The notes under the pieces are model-generated. The model searched no databases, was not told the DNA's origin, and worked only from the letters and a program-made list of their open reading frames with translations. Shown one piece after another: positions 1 to 5,862 of a stretch of 5,862 nt of DNA. Within the stretch, counting starts at the first letter, position 1, and each line of letters opens with the position of its first letter. A program made the translations under genes and the position numbers. Source of the DNA: Candidatus Zixiibacteriota bacterium. Its GTDB lineage: Bacteria > Zixibacteria > MSB-5A5 > GN15 > FEB-12. Location of the stretch: assembly GCA_030591625.1 (NCBI GenBank), contig JAUVAR010000183.1:1-5862 (forward strand). The letters are read 5' to 3'.

Positions 1-1520
1 AAGTATCCACCATAATAGGTTGATCCCGACCCAGCCGCATAACCGTAAACTGCATATCGATTGGCACCTGAACCGACGTAACCGTACACACCATACGTGC
101 TACCATCGATTCCAGCACTCGCAACTCCATATGCTCCAATATATGAGGCGGATCCGGCACCAGAGCATGTCGAGTATGAACCTCGGTAGCCACCCTCAAA
201 AAAACCACCATAGCCATAATTGTCGGTCGGCACAGATCTGCCGTAAACTGCTCGAGCATCTTCGCTGGTTGTTCCGGTGTATTCGGCATACACGACCCTC
301 GTGAGCCCTGAAGCCATTCCAGCTTCAAAGCGGCCGGCATAGTAGCCATCGGTTTTTGAGTGTAGTTGACCATTAGGTGCATCTGTACCAATACCAACTC
401 CACCTGCAGCCCTAATTAAGAACTGATTTTCAGCGGATGAAGTTAGACTGGTGCCATAATCTGATACATCGTTCCAGACAAAGCAACCATCGTGATCTGC
501 TTGAGCATTTGTACCGGCTGCGAACGAATAGTTTCCTTCAGCTGAATTGCCAACCCCGCCAGGTACAGTGGCGAAGTCGCCGTAAGTTGTATTATTTGCG
601 CCACCACCGATTGTTGCAGCGTATCCCTGGGCAGCATTATACTCTCCGCCACCAACAGTTGCGGCACCACCTCCGGGACCGGCAGTATTATTAGTTCCTC
701 CCGATATTGTTACCAGCGAATCTTCGGCTGTATTACCACGACCAAAGACAGTCGTGAAGACGTCAGTGCTGCTGGAGTTTAAACCAACTGTTATTTTACT
801 ATTCCCCTTAATTTCACCGAGTCTTGTCAAAAAGAGATTAGTATCACTTGTTGTCGCTCCAAAAAACACTAATCCCGCTTCAGACAATTCTACCGTCCGA
901 TCTGATAGATCGAGAGGCTCTGATGGCGATCTGAAAGCAGTTGAACGAAAGAACGAAACTGCACCACCACCGTCGATATCTGGGTCACGTCGTGCAGCAG
1001 GGATCGGGTCCAGACCAAGTTTCAATCGCAGGTATCCTTCCCCGTCATAAATGTTCATGGCGTCGTGACCGGTCCCGAATTCTGTACGACCGAGAATAGT
1101 TTCGAGGGACAGACTCTCCCCTGTGGCTCCATCAACCGATCCTGCTTTGAAGGCGTAAGGAACGCTTGTAAGTTTAGTTCTGGGAGTAAGCTGAGGGTCG
1201 GACCCTACCTGAATGCTCAACCATAAATCAGGGTTGGCAAATAGAACTGGTGTTAAAGATGTTGTTGTGCCCAAAGTAACCGTGAACAAACCGTCGGACA
1301 CAGGCGTAGAGAGATGAGTCTCAGTCCATATCATATCGAGTCCACCTGCAGATTCGTAAATCCTGAATCTGAGATTATAGGATCCGTTCAAAGGTGTTCC
1401 ACCGTTATCTGTCAAACGGCCCTGATAAAGCATTTCGTCAGGAACATCGGCAATGGCAGACATTGCCAGGAGCATAACTGCAATTACCATGCTTAAAAAG
1501 GTTCTTGTCGTTAGTGACAT
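1..1520 (-). CDS. Exported YadA-head-repeat / tail-fibre-like surface protein (C-terminus beyond window)
   Basis: An unbroken frame of 506 codons runs from an ATG at 1520 off the left edge, so the protein is 3'-partial. Residues 1-24 are a signal peptide (Arg at 6, hydrophobic core, AIA before the predicted cut). Residues about 26-130 form an N-terminal module opening DEMLYQGRLTDNG and closing TSVPYAFKAGSVDG, a pattern I know from large secreted proteins of FCB and candidate-phylum bacteria. Residues 271-351 hold YadA-head-type repeats (TISGGTNNTA, ATVGGGEYNAAQGYA, ATIGGGANN, SFAAGTNAQADHDGCFVWND). Residues 365-392 carry NQFLIRAAGGVGIGTDAPNG, a phrase usually found before tail-fibre-like tails. 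From 393 on, Tyr/Gly-rich short repeats follow (YGVYGY, YAVYGY). By family resemblance the missing end may be a peptidase-S74-type intramolecular chaperone; this cannot be seen here. The likely role is a trimeric beta-structured fibre on the cell surface or secreted. Function is not known; exact ligand or host role is not inferable. Gene call sure, product name moderate. Confidence 0.85.
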   Translation of the reverse strand, partial: MSLTTRTFLSMVIAVMLLAMSAIADVPDEMLYQGRLTDNGGTPLNGSYNLRFRIYESAGGLDMIWTETHLSTPVSDGLFTVTLGTTTSLTPVLFANPDLWLSIQVGSDPQLTPRTKLTSVPYAFKAGSVDGATGESLSLETILGRTEFGTGHDAMNIYDGEGYLRLKLGLDPIPAARRDPDIDGGGAVSFFRSTAFRSPSEPLDLSDRTVELSEAGLVFFGATTSDTNLFLTRLGEIKGNSKITVGLNSSSTDVFTTVFGRGNTAEDSLVTISGGTNNTAGPGGGAATVGGGEYNAAQGYAATIGGGANNTTYGDFATVPGGVGNSAEGNYSFAAGTNAQADHDGCFVWNDVSDYGTSLTSSAENQFLIRAAGGVGIGTDAPNGQLHSKTDGYYAGRFEAGMASGLTRVVYAEYTGTTSEDARAVYGRSVPTDNYGYGGFFEGGYRGSYSTCSGAGSASYIGAYGVASAGIDGSTYGVYGYVGSGANRYAVYGYAAGSGSTYYGGY

Positions 1521-1528
1521 AAGCTCAT

Positions 1529-1533
1529 CTCCT
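1529..1533 (-). promoter_or_regulatory. Ribosome binding site AGGAG of the surface protein gene
   Basis: On the minus strand AGGAG lies 8 bases before the ATG at 1520. It is a canonical Shine-Dalgarno sequence at good spacing and fixes the start, which is also the one that gives a clean signal peptide. Confidence 0.75.
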
Positions 1534-1579
1534 ATCAGTACATACAATCAAGTTTTCGAGTCAGGCAAGAGTTGTATAA

Positions 1580-1593
1580 TGATGGCTCCATCA
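1580..1593. repeat. Short palindrome TGATGGCTCCATCA in the leader
   Basis: Six-base arms TGATGG and CCATCA flank a 2-base centre. It sits within the untranslated leader of the surface protein gene, about 60 bases before its start. A 2-base loop is too tight for an RNA hairpin, so a dimeric protein-binding site is the more natural reading. No known operator was recognised. Confidence 0.3.
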
Positions 1594-1680
1594 GAAGTAT
1601 TTGGTGGGCCGATATCAGACTTTTAGCGTTTTATCTATCCTGTCAATACCGTAATAAAGGATATATTCGGTAAGCCTAAT

Positions 1681-1708
1681 AATATAACCATTTAGACAGT
1701 TTTGTCAA
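1681..1708 (-). promoter_or_regulatory. Sigma70-type promoter upstream of the surface protein gene
   Basis: On the minus strand a perfect -35 box TTGACA (1703-1708) is followed after 16 bases by TATATT (1681-1686), a 5 of 6 match to the -10 consensus. Transcription would start near 1674, giving a leader of about 150 bases before the ATG at 1520. The promoter lies between the glycosyltransferase stop and the surface protein gene, so the latter is probably transcribed on its own. Assigned by motif only. Confidence 0.5.
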
Positions 1709-1709
1709 A
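1692..1709. repeat. Imperfect inverted repeat over the -35 box (possible operator)
   Basis: GACA and TGTC arms around a GTTT centre extend outward with two further pairs after one mismatch. The dyad overlaps the TTGACA box, the usual place for a repressor site. It is short and AT-rich, so chance is a real alternative. Confidence 0.25.
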
Positions 1710-1765
1710 TAGTGATGAGCGTTACTCAAATGCCAGGGTTAAAATACATTTTGTTGAAATACTTA

Positions 1766-3283
1766 TTAGTCAGACATCTTGGCAAAATACCATTTTTCTG
1801 TTTGATCCCTCTGGTAGAGAATATGCTTTGAGGAATCCTGAGTCAGAGCTGTCCGCGCTAGGGCTCTAATACCGTACGGCCACCAATTAGGAAGGTGTCG
1901 TGAAAAATGTACTATAAGAAGATCCGGTTTGCGGTGCTGAAATAGAGGACAACTGAATGTGACATGATTATTTTTTGCCCTATCTATAAAATAAAATGCA
2001 TCAGCATGAGGTTGGAATTCGATTATCAAAGATATTTTATCAGTTGCCAGTGAATCGATAATTCGGGTCAATTCCTTTTGGTCATTCTCTGTGATATAGC
2101 CGGCACCTCCTTTGATACTCATCGTTGCAAAGTTAAACGATGAACCATAATTAAACATATTATCAATCCTGTCCGAACGATAGTTCCAGGTAATCAACAG
2201 TGCCGTCAGGAGAATACCCATGCCCATTCTTTTATATTGTCGTGATAGTGATCTGTCAATCGGAAAAATGAGAAACGATATATGTATAAAGAAAATAGCA
2301 ACCAGTAGATATCCAAGATGATCGATTACTTCATACCAAAGTTCATGACCAAGTGGATATATAATTAACGCCGGCAGTGCGAGGAACAAGAGTTCAATCA
2401 CTCTTATTTCTAATTTAATAGCAATGACAATTCCGATCAGAAGGAACAAGTATAACAGTAGTGCTTCATTCTCAATGAGAAGCTGCCAAATAAAAGCATC
2501 TTCTTTGCGACTAAATTGATATTTCATATCCAGAACAAAACTATCCCAATTACTTGCAATCAAGATTGCATATCCAATCCAAATAGCTGCCACTGCTATA
2601 AGAATCAAGATTTTCGTGCGTGTGAAAGATCGTATAATTGTAAATAGCTCACCTTTGAAAATAACCAATGCAAAACCAAAAAGAGCAAAATAGAAACCAT
2701 TAAAATGAACAATTGGTGTGACAGCTAAAAGAGCCAGGCCAAACAATGATTTGTTTCGTTGAATTAAAAGAACTGCTGCTAATACAAGAAATAGTAATAA
2801 CGCTTCCATGCGTGCGATATTCCCACACGCAATAAAACGACTGTTCAGAAAAAACAAGCTGCATATAAACAGCACCGACCAACGATTCCCATAGTGTGTT
2901 GTCAGGCTCATCAGCATTAAAAACAGAACGATCATCAACAACAACGAAATTGAACGACCAATATTAAGTGAACTACCAAAGACTTTGAATACTGTACCTA
3001 CAAAAATCAGGTAGCCGGGTGGTTGCCACATAATTGTACGATCGGTATTTAGCTCTGGACAAAAAAGAGTATTATTTTCAGCTATTGAGTTTGCCTGCCA
3101 GAGAAAATGAGCTTCATCCGGCCATGGTGTTGGGTAGGCGTTACCTGCTTGTCGATTAATAATGATATACAGTACTAAGACTAATATCAGCAGGCTGTAA
3201 TATGCTATGTCTGCCAGCTTTAATTTTAGTAAACAGCCAAACCATGAATTCCCGAACCTAAGCTGTGATCTGATCTCCTCCAT
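1766..3283 (-). CDS. GT-C fold membrane glycosyltransferase (GT39/PMT-ArnT-like)
   Basis: This is a 505-residue polytopic membrane protein. Family members move a sugar from a polyprenyl-phosphate carrier to a protein or lipid acceptor on the outer face of the cytoplasmic membrane. A first membrane helix lies at about 27-43. The following outer loop carries PWPDEAHFLW (Asp56-Glu57), the place of the acidic catalytic pair in GT-C enzymes, then MWQPPGYLIF (85-94), like the HPPLYP motif of the PMT/ArnT group. Further hydrophobic segments lie at about 111-128, 134-147, 160-175, 179-209, 223-243, 272-289, 296-309, 324-340 and 353-366; ARMEALL (157-163) is also typical. Residues about 368-505 form a soluble tail. 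An in-frame stop three codons before the ATG fixes this as the first standard start. No Shine-Dalgarno precedes it; GGAGGAG falls just after the start codon. It follows glnA by 100 bases with no terminator seen. Donor and acceptor cannot be told. Confidence 0.85.
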   Translation of the reverse strand: MEEIRSQLRFGNSWFGCLLKLKLADIAYYSLLILVLVLYIIINRQAGNAYPTPWPDEAHFLWQANSIAENNTLFCPELNTDRTIMWQPPGYLIFVGTVFKVFGSSLNIGRSISLLLMIVLFLMLMSLTTHYGNRWSVLFICSLFFLNSRFIACGNIARMEALLLFLVLAAVLLIQRNKSLFGLALLAVTPIVHFNGFYFALFGFALVIFKGELFTIIRSFTRTKILILIAVAAIWIGYAILIASNWDSFVLDMKYQFSRKEDAFIWQLLIENEALLLYLFLLIGIVIAIKLEIRVIELLFLALPALIIYPLGHELWYEVIDHLGYLLVAIFFIHISFLIFPIDRSLSRQYKRMGMGILLTALLITWNYRSDRIDNMFNYGSSFNFATMSIKGGAGYITENDQKELTRIIDSLATDKISLIIEFQPHADAFYFIDRAKNNHVTFSCPLFQHRKPDLLIVHFSRHLPNWWPYGIRALARTALTQDSSKHILYQRDQTEKWYFAKMSD

Positions 3284-3383
3284 AGTTATTCAATTTGGGT
3301 TAGATAGAACAGAGATGCAACTTCAAACTGAACACTGTTTTAGATTCGGATCAGGCAGTTGAGAGGTTTATTCTACACACCAA

Positions 3384-4808
3384 TTACAAATTATAATATA
3401 GGTTCATCTCAAATGGGTGTGGACGATTTCGAACTGCGTCAATTTCCTTCTGTTTTTCGATCAACCAACTATCTATTAGTTCCTGTTTGAAAACTCCTCC
3501 GGCCAATAGATATTCATGATCTTCTTTGAGTGCTTCAAGGGCTTCATCAAGACTTTTGGGAACTCTCAAGAGTCGAGCTCTTCTATCGTCGCTCCATCCA
3601 AAAACATTGTCGTCAAATGGACCAAGCCCGTTTTCAATACTCGGCATGATTTTATTTTTTATACCGTCAAGACCTGCCATCAATAGAGCACTCATAGCAA
3701 GATAGTAATTGCAGGTTCCATCGGATGTACGGAATTCGATTCGTTTGGAATCTTCGCTTGTTGCATAACGAGGGATACGAATCGCAGCACTACGATTGGC
3801 CAGACCGAAAAACAGATTTACCGGTGCTTCGAATCCGGGTAGTAATCTTTTGTATGAATTTGTACTTGGATTTGTGAACGCAGCGAGTGAACGTCCATGT
3901 GTAAGAATACCGCCAATAAAATAATGAGCTTCGTCTGAAAGGTCGGCATAGTTTCCTTTCTTGTAGAATATATTCTGGCCATCTTTGCGAAGTTGGATAT
4001 GAAAGTGCATTCCACTTCCTGGCTCGTCGTAGAGAGGCTTGGGCATAAAGGTAGCAGTCAAATTATTGCGCAGAGCTGTGTTGTGAATGATATCCTTTAT
4101 GTACATCATACGATCTGTGATTAATCTGAAATCACACAACTCGGTTTCAATCTCTTGCTGTCCAGAAAGCCCTACCTCGTGATGATGGTATCGCACCGGA
4201 CAACCAGTTTGTTCAATTAGCTGAACCATCTCCTGTCGTACATCGGCATGTTTATCGAACGGTGTATCGATGTGGTATCCTTTGCGATTTGCAACTGCTG
4301 TTCCATCTTTGTCCTGATAACCAAAGGGGAGGTCCTCTTTGTTCTCGACCGAAGTAAACTTATAGCCAGCACTGAATTTCCCGTTATGTATTTCTGCTTC
4401 GTGGAACAGATAGAATTCGAACTCAGGTATCCAAAGTGATTGGTCGGCTACTCCACTATCCTCTAAGTAGGCCTGCGCTCGCTTAGCGAGACTACGGGGA
4501 TCTTTGGATACACCGGAGCGAGTTTCCGCATCGCAGATATATGACAACATTCGAATAGTTGGGGCGCGCGTGAAGGGATCAACAACTGCTGTTGATATGT
4601 CGGGCATCAACAACATATCACCTGACTCGACTGAACGCATTCCCGGGATACTGGAACCATCGAAGGGGATTCCATTTTTAAGTACCGCTGTCAAGCGTGT
4701 GACAGGAAACGTAAGATGATACCAATTCCCTACAAGATCAGAGTACTTTAGATCAATTGCACTAATTTTATCTTTTTCAATCAACGAATTCAATTCTTCT
4801 ATATTCAT
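3384..4808 (-). CDS. glnA: Glutamine synthetase, type I
   Basis: Cytosolic dodecameric enzyme making glutamine from glutamate, ammonia and ATP, the main entry of ammonium into metabolism. The 474 residues compare with 469 in E. coli, and landmarks fall at nearly the same numbers: Asp50-Gly-Ser-Ser53, metal ligands Glu129 and Glu131 in IPEFEFYLF, Glu211 and Glu219 in HHHEVGLSGQQEIET, GSGMHFH with His268, flap Glu327 in PGFEAPV, Arg339 and Arg344 in LANRSAAIRIP, and Glu358/Arg360 in RIEFR. The spacing between Glu131 and HHHEV matches E. coli, so the segment that marks the longer beta-type enzymes is present. The stretch matching the adenylylation loop reads DDNVFGWS: Phe403 stands where E. coli has Tyr397, so control by GlnE is unlikely. 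The start at 4808 has AGGAG upstream; the frame stays open to a TTG at 4862, but that codon overlaps the predicted -10 box. No GlnB/GlnK, GlnE or NtrBC gene is in the window. Confidence 0.97.
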   Translation of the reverse strand: MNIEELNSLIEKDKISAIDLKYSDLVGNWYHLTFPVTRLTAVLKNGIPFDGSSIPGMRSVESGDMLLMPDISTAVVDPFTRAPTIRMLSYICDAETRSGVSKDPRSLAKRAQAYLEDSGVADQSLWIPEFEFYLFHEAEIHNGKFSAGYKFTSVENKEDLPFGYQDKDGTAVANRKGYHIDTPFDKHADVRQEMVQLIEQTGCPVRYHHHEVGLSGQQEIETELCDFRLITDRMMYIKDIIHNTALRNNLTATFMPKPLYDEPGSGMHFHIQLRKDGQNIFYKKGNYADLSDEAHYFIGGILTHGRSLAAFTNPSTNSYKRLLPGFEAPVNLFFGLANRSAAIRIPRYATSEDSKRIEFRTSDGTCNYYLAMSALLMAGLDGIKNKIMPSIENGLGPFDDNVFGWSDDRRARLLRVPKSLDEALEALKEDHEYLLAGGVFKQELIDSWLIEKQKEIDAVRNRPHPFEMNLYYNL

Positions 4809-4813
4809 TACTG

Positions 4814-4818
4814 CTCCT
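4814..4818 (-). promoter_or_regulatory. glnA: Ribosome binding site AGGAG that decides the glnA start
   Basis: On the minus strand AGGAG is followed by CAGTA and the ATG at 4808. The upstream alternative, TTG at 4862, has no such site, would add 18 residues not found in the family, and lies inside the predicted promoter. Confidence 0.7.
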
Positions 4819-4851
4819 GACAGATACTTCATTGCAATACAATTGTTCATA

Positions 4852-4880
4852 AATATATACAATGAATGTCAAACGGTCAA
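4852..4880 (-). promoter_or_regulatory. glnA: Sigma70-type promoter of glnA
   Basis: On the minus strand TTGACC (4875-4880) and TATATT (4852-4857) are separated by exactly 17 bases, each matching 5 of 6 consensus positions. Transcription would begin near 4845, leaving a leader of about 37 bases. A second TTGACA lies inside the spacer but has no good -10 partner. No GG-N10-GC sigma54 signature was noticed. Motif-based call. Confidence 0.55.
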
Positions 4881-4914
4881 AGAGAATTGATATTGAAAGA
4901 GGATTGATAACGTG

Positions 4915-4943
4915 TTGTTAATTTGATCTTTCTGAATTATCTT
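4915..4943 (+). promoter_or_regulatory. Weak candidate promoter for the SRPBCC gene
   Basis: TTGTTA (4915-4920) and TATCTT (4938-4943) are 17 bases apart but match only 4 of 6 positions each. It is the best candidate I found upstream of the plus-strand gene at 4981; in this AT-rich stretch it may be chance. Confidence 0.2.
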
Positions 4944-4971
4944 TAATCAAGACAAATGTTATAGGTTCTCT

Positions 4972-4976
4972 GGAGG
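4972..4976 (+). promoter_or_regulatory. Ribosome binding site GGAGG of the SRPBCC gene
   Basis: GGAGG is followed by AACA and the ATG at 4981. The strong site argues that the start of this gene, at least, is still of normal form even though its 3' end looks lost. Confidence 0.65.
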
Positions 4977-4980
4977 AACA

Positions 4981-5268
4981 ATGAAAACAAATGATGAACC
5001 GATCATTGTTGAACAAACATTCAACGCATCTGTAGAGAAAGTTTGGAAAGCAATAACAGAAATCGACCAGATGCTGAAATGGTATTTTGATAATATTCCT
5101 GACTTCAAGACAGAAGTAGGTTTTCAAACAGAGTTTAATATTGAAAATGAAGGCAGGAAATTTTTACATATTTGGAAGGTTACAGAAGTTGTACCAATGA
5201 AACGAATCGCCTACGGTTGGAAATTCGAAGGTTATGCCGGCGATTCATTTGTCGTTTTTGATCTTTAA
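4981..5268 (+). CDS. AHSA1/SRPBCC-type protein, apparently truncated at the C-terminus
   Basis: The 95-residue product opens IIVEQTFNASVEKVWKAITE and continues with a WYFDNIPDF segment, EVGFQTEF, FLHIWKVTEVVP and YGWKFEGYAGDSFVVFDL. This is the first strand, helices and sheet of the helix-grip fold of the activator of Hsp90 ATPase homologue 1-like group, a START/Bet v1 relative that binds hydrophobic ligands or chaperones. Members are usually about 140-150 residues. Here a TAA follows FDL, so the last strands and the long C-terminal helix that closes the cavity are missing. I looked in the other plus-strand frames just downstream and found nothing resembling the lost end. GGAGG (4972-4976) lies 4 bases before the ATG, a strong start. 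The gene is divergent from glnA. It may be a decaying gene or an unusual short form; biochemical role unknown. Confidence 0.75.
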   Translation: MKTNDEPIIVEQTFNASVEKVWKAITEIDQMLKWYFDNIPDFKTEVGFQTEFNIENEGRKFLHIWKVTEVVPMKRIAYGWKFEGYAGDSFVVFDL

Positions 5269-5384
5269 AATATTTTAACATTATAGCTGCTGTTTACTTT
5301 ATTATCAAAAATATGGTCGATCGTAAAGATCGTAAATGTGAACAAAGAAAAAACGTGTCAATATTTTTTAAATTGAATATGCTT

Positions 5385-5405
5385 TCAAGACTATCAATGT
5401 CTTGA
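5385..5405. repeat. Perfect 7-bp inverted repeat (hairpin) before the cytochrome gene
   Basis: TCAAGAC (5385-5391) and GTCTTGA (5399-5405) flank a 7-base loop TATCAAT. The stem is moderate and only loosely followed by T-rich sequence (TTCAAATTTATTATT), so it could be a weak terminator for the gene at 4981 or a binding site upstream of the cytochrome gene. The rest of 5269-5418 is AT-rich with a 9-base tandem repeat GATCGTAAA twice at 5319-5336 and no gene I can support. Confidence 0.3.
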
Positions 5406-5418
5406 TTCAAATTTATTA

Positions 5419-5862
5419 TTGAACTTACCCGAAATAAATTCTATAGCTAAGTTTGAATTCCTAAATAGAATTATTCTTTTGAGTATCTCCTTTGCGATCA
5501 TTGCAGTAATGCTTCTTTTTGAAAATGCCCAAAGTACTGACAGGGCTATCAACTCTCATAAAAAGGCTATTTGCGGCAATTGTCATGTATTGGTGGCTAG
5601 TTTGGATGATAGAGAAGAGTTTGCTATCACAAACAAAAACTGCAGGAGTTGCCATAATGAAAGCCATGAAGCTGAGAAAAGGGAATTCCATCTTGGATTT
5701 CATCTTGATATAGATAGAGACTGCCTGGATTGTCATAACCCTCATGCGTCTTCTGCTGGTTCGTTATTGATTTCAGAACAACAGAATTTATGTACGAAAT
5801 GTCATAAGGACGCACATAAAGTTACCCACCCTATCGGGGAAGATGTAATTGACCCACGCAAC
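5419..5862 (+). CDS. Exported multihaem c-type cytochrome (paired CXXCH type, 3' end beyond window)
   Basis: The frame shows four haem-binding motifs: CGNCH, CRSCH, CLDCH and CTKCH at residues 52, 75, 102 and 125, counted from TTG 5419. A hydrophobic segment NRIILLSISFAIIAVMLLF (16-34) ending near AQS is an export signal, as c-type haem is attached outside the cytoplasmic membrane. The motifs form two like units: CXXCH, 18 residues, CXXCHxxxH, repeated with a period of 50. Extra His residues (His83, His93, His96, His133, His137) could be distal haem ligands. The likely role is periplasmic or surface electron transfer; the partner is unknown. The start is doubtful: the frame is open from 5377 but has only TTG 5419, TTG 5479 and ATG 5509 as standard starts, none with a ribosome binding site, and the last two would remove the charged end of the signal peptide. 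I chose 5419 for that reason. The frame is open to the right edge. Confidence 0.8.
   Translation, partial: MNLPEINSIAKFEFLNRIILLSISFAIIAVMLLFENAQSTDRAINSHKKAICGNCHVLVASLDDREEFAITNKNCRSCHNESHEAEKREFHLGFHLDIDRDCLDCHNPHASSAGSLLISEQQNLCTKCHKDAHKVTHPIGEDVIDPRN

Noticed and set aside
20..1496. Several plus-strand open frames of 60-98 codons (20-304, 437-694, 754-1050, 1314-1496) and a minus frame at 443-670.
   Set aside because: All lie over the long minus-strand surface protein frame, have no recognisable domains and show His/Arg-rich or low-complexity composition typical of antisense readings of Gly/Asn repeats.
1710..1765. Terminator after the glycosyltransferase gene.
   Set aside because: The only inverted repeat, TGAG-TAACG-CTCA, has a 4-base stem and no T-run.
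3284..3383. Terminator or promoter between glnA and the glycosyltransferase.
   Set aside because: Only a 4-base stem with an 8-base loop and no T-run was found; promoter-like boxes matched poorly.
3818..4719. Open frames within glnA on both strands (3818-4015 minus, 4248-4439 plus, 4504-4719 plus).
   Set aside because: They are other-frame readings of a highly conserved glnA and have no ribosome binding sites or family likeness.
4809..4862. The 18-residue N-terminal extension of GlnA from TTG 4862.
   Set aside because: It overlaps the predicted -10 box, has no ribosome binding site and is not part of the family; ATG 4808 has AGGAG and a typical N-terminus.
4918..5127. Minus-strand open frame of 69 codons opposite the SRPBCC gene.
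   Set aside because: It opposes a frame with clear family similarity and a strong ribosome binding site.
5313..5405. A 30-codon plus-strand frame starting MVDRKDRKCEQRK between the SRPBCC and cytochrome genes.
   Set aside because: No ribosome binding site and no likeness to the missing SRPBCC end; too short and AT-rich to support.
5461..5815. Minus-strand open frames (5461-5745, 5627-5815).
   Set aside because: The plus strand here carries four evenly spaced CXXCH motifs and a signal peptide, which chance does not explain.

Overview
The window is a fragment of an AT-leaning bacterial chromosome or metagenomic contig with five protein genes. Two run off the edges. No RNA genes, insertion sequences or CRISPR arrays were seen. 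The mix is a secreted YadA-head/tail-fibre-like protein with a 'LYQGRLTDNGGTPLNGSYNLRF'-type N-terminal module, a GT-C membrane glycosyltransferase, a type I glutamine synthetase and a multihaem c-type cytochrome. This suggests an environmental, probably anaerobic or respiratorily flexible Gram-negative bacterium, perhaps of the FCB/candidate-phylum type. That placement is an impression from protein style, not a search result.

Layout. Positions 1-1520 (minus strand) hold most of a large exported repeat protein whose C-terminus lies beyond the left edge. Positions 1521-1765 are its leader region, with a good sigma70-type promoter, a dyad over the -35 box, a second dyad in the leader and a clear ribosome binding site. 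Positions 1766-3283 (minus) encode a polytopic GT-C glycosyltransferase. After a 100-bp gap with no visible terminator, 3384-4808 (minus) encode glutamine synthetase GlnA. The true GlnA start is set by a ribosome binding site and lies downstream of the longest open frame; a strong promoter sits just upstream. Across a 172-bp divergent intergenic region, 4981-5268 (plus) encode the first two thirds of an AHSA1/SRPBCC-type protein, which stops early. An AT-rich spacer of about 150 bp leads into 5419-5862 (plus), the start of an exported multihaem cytochrome c with four CXXCH motifs, cut by the right edge.

How the genes relate. glnA and the glycosyltransferase may share a transcript, because they are co-directional with a short gap and no terminator. 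The exported repeat protein has its own promoter and is probably a separate unit. Nothing ties all five genes into one pathway. A link between the membrane glycosyltransferase and the neighbouring surface protein is possible but unsupported. I did not find a convincing new multi-gene system. The best points for a second look are the GlnA Phe in place of the adenylylated Tyr, the truncated SRPBCC gene next to a cytochrome gene without a normal start codon, the regular di-haem repeat of that cytochrome, and the modular surface protein.
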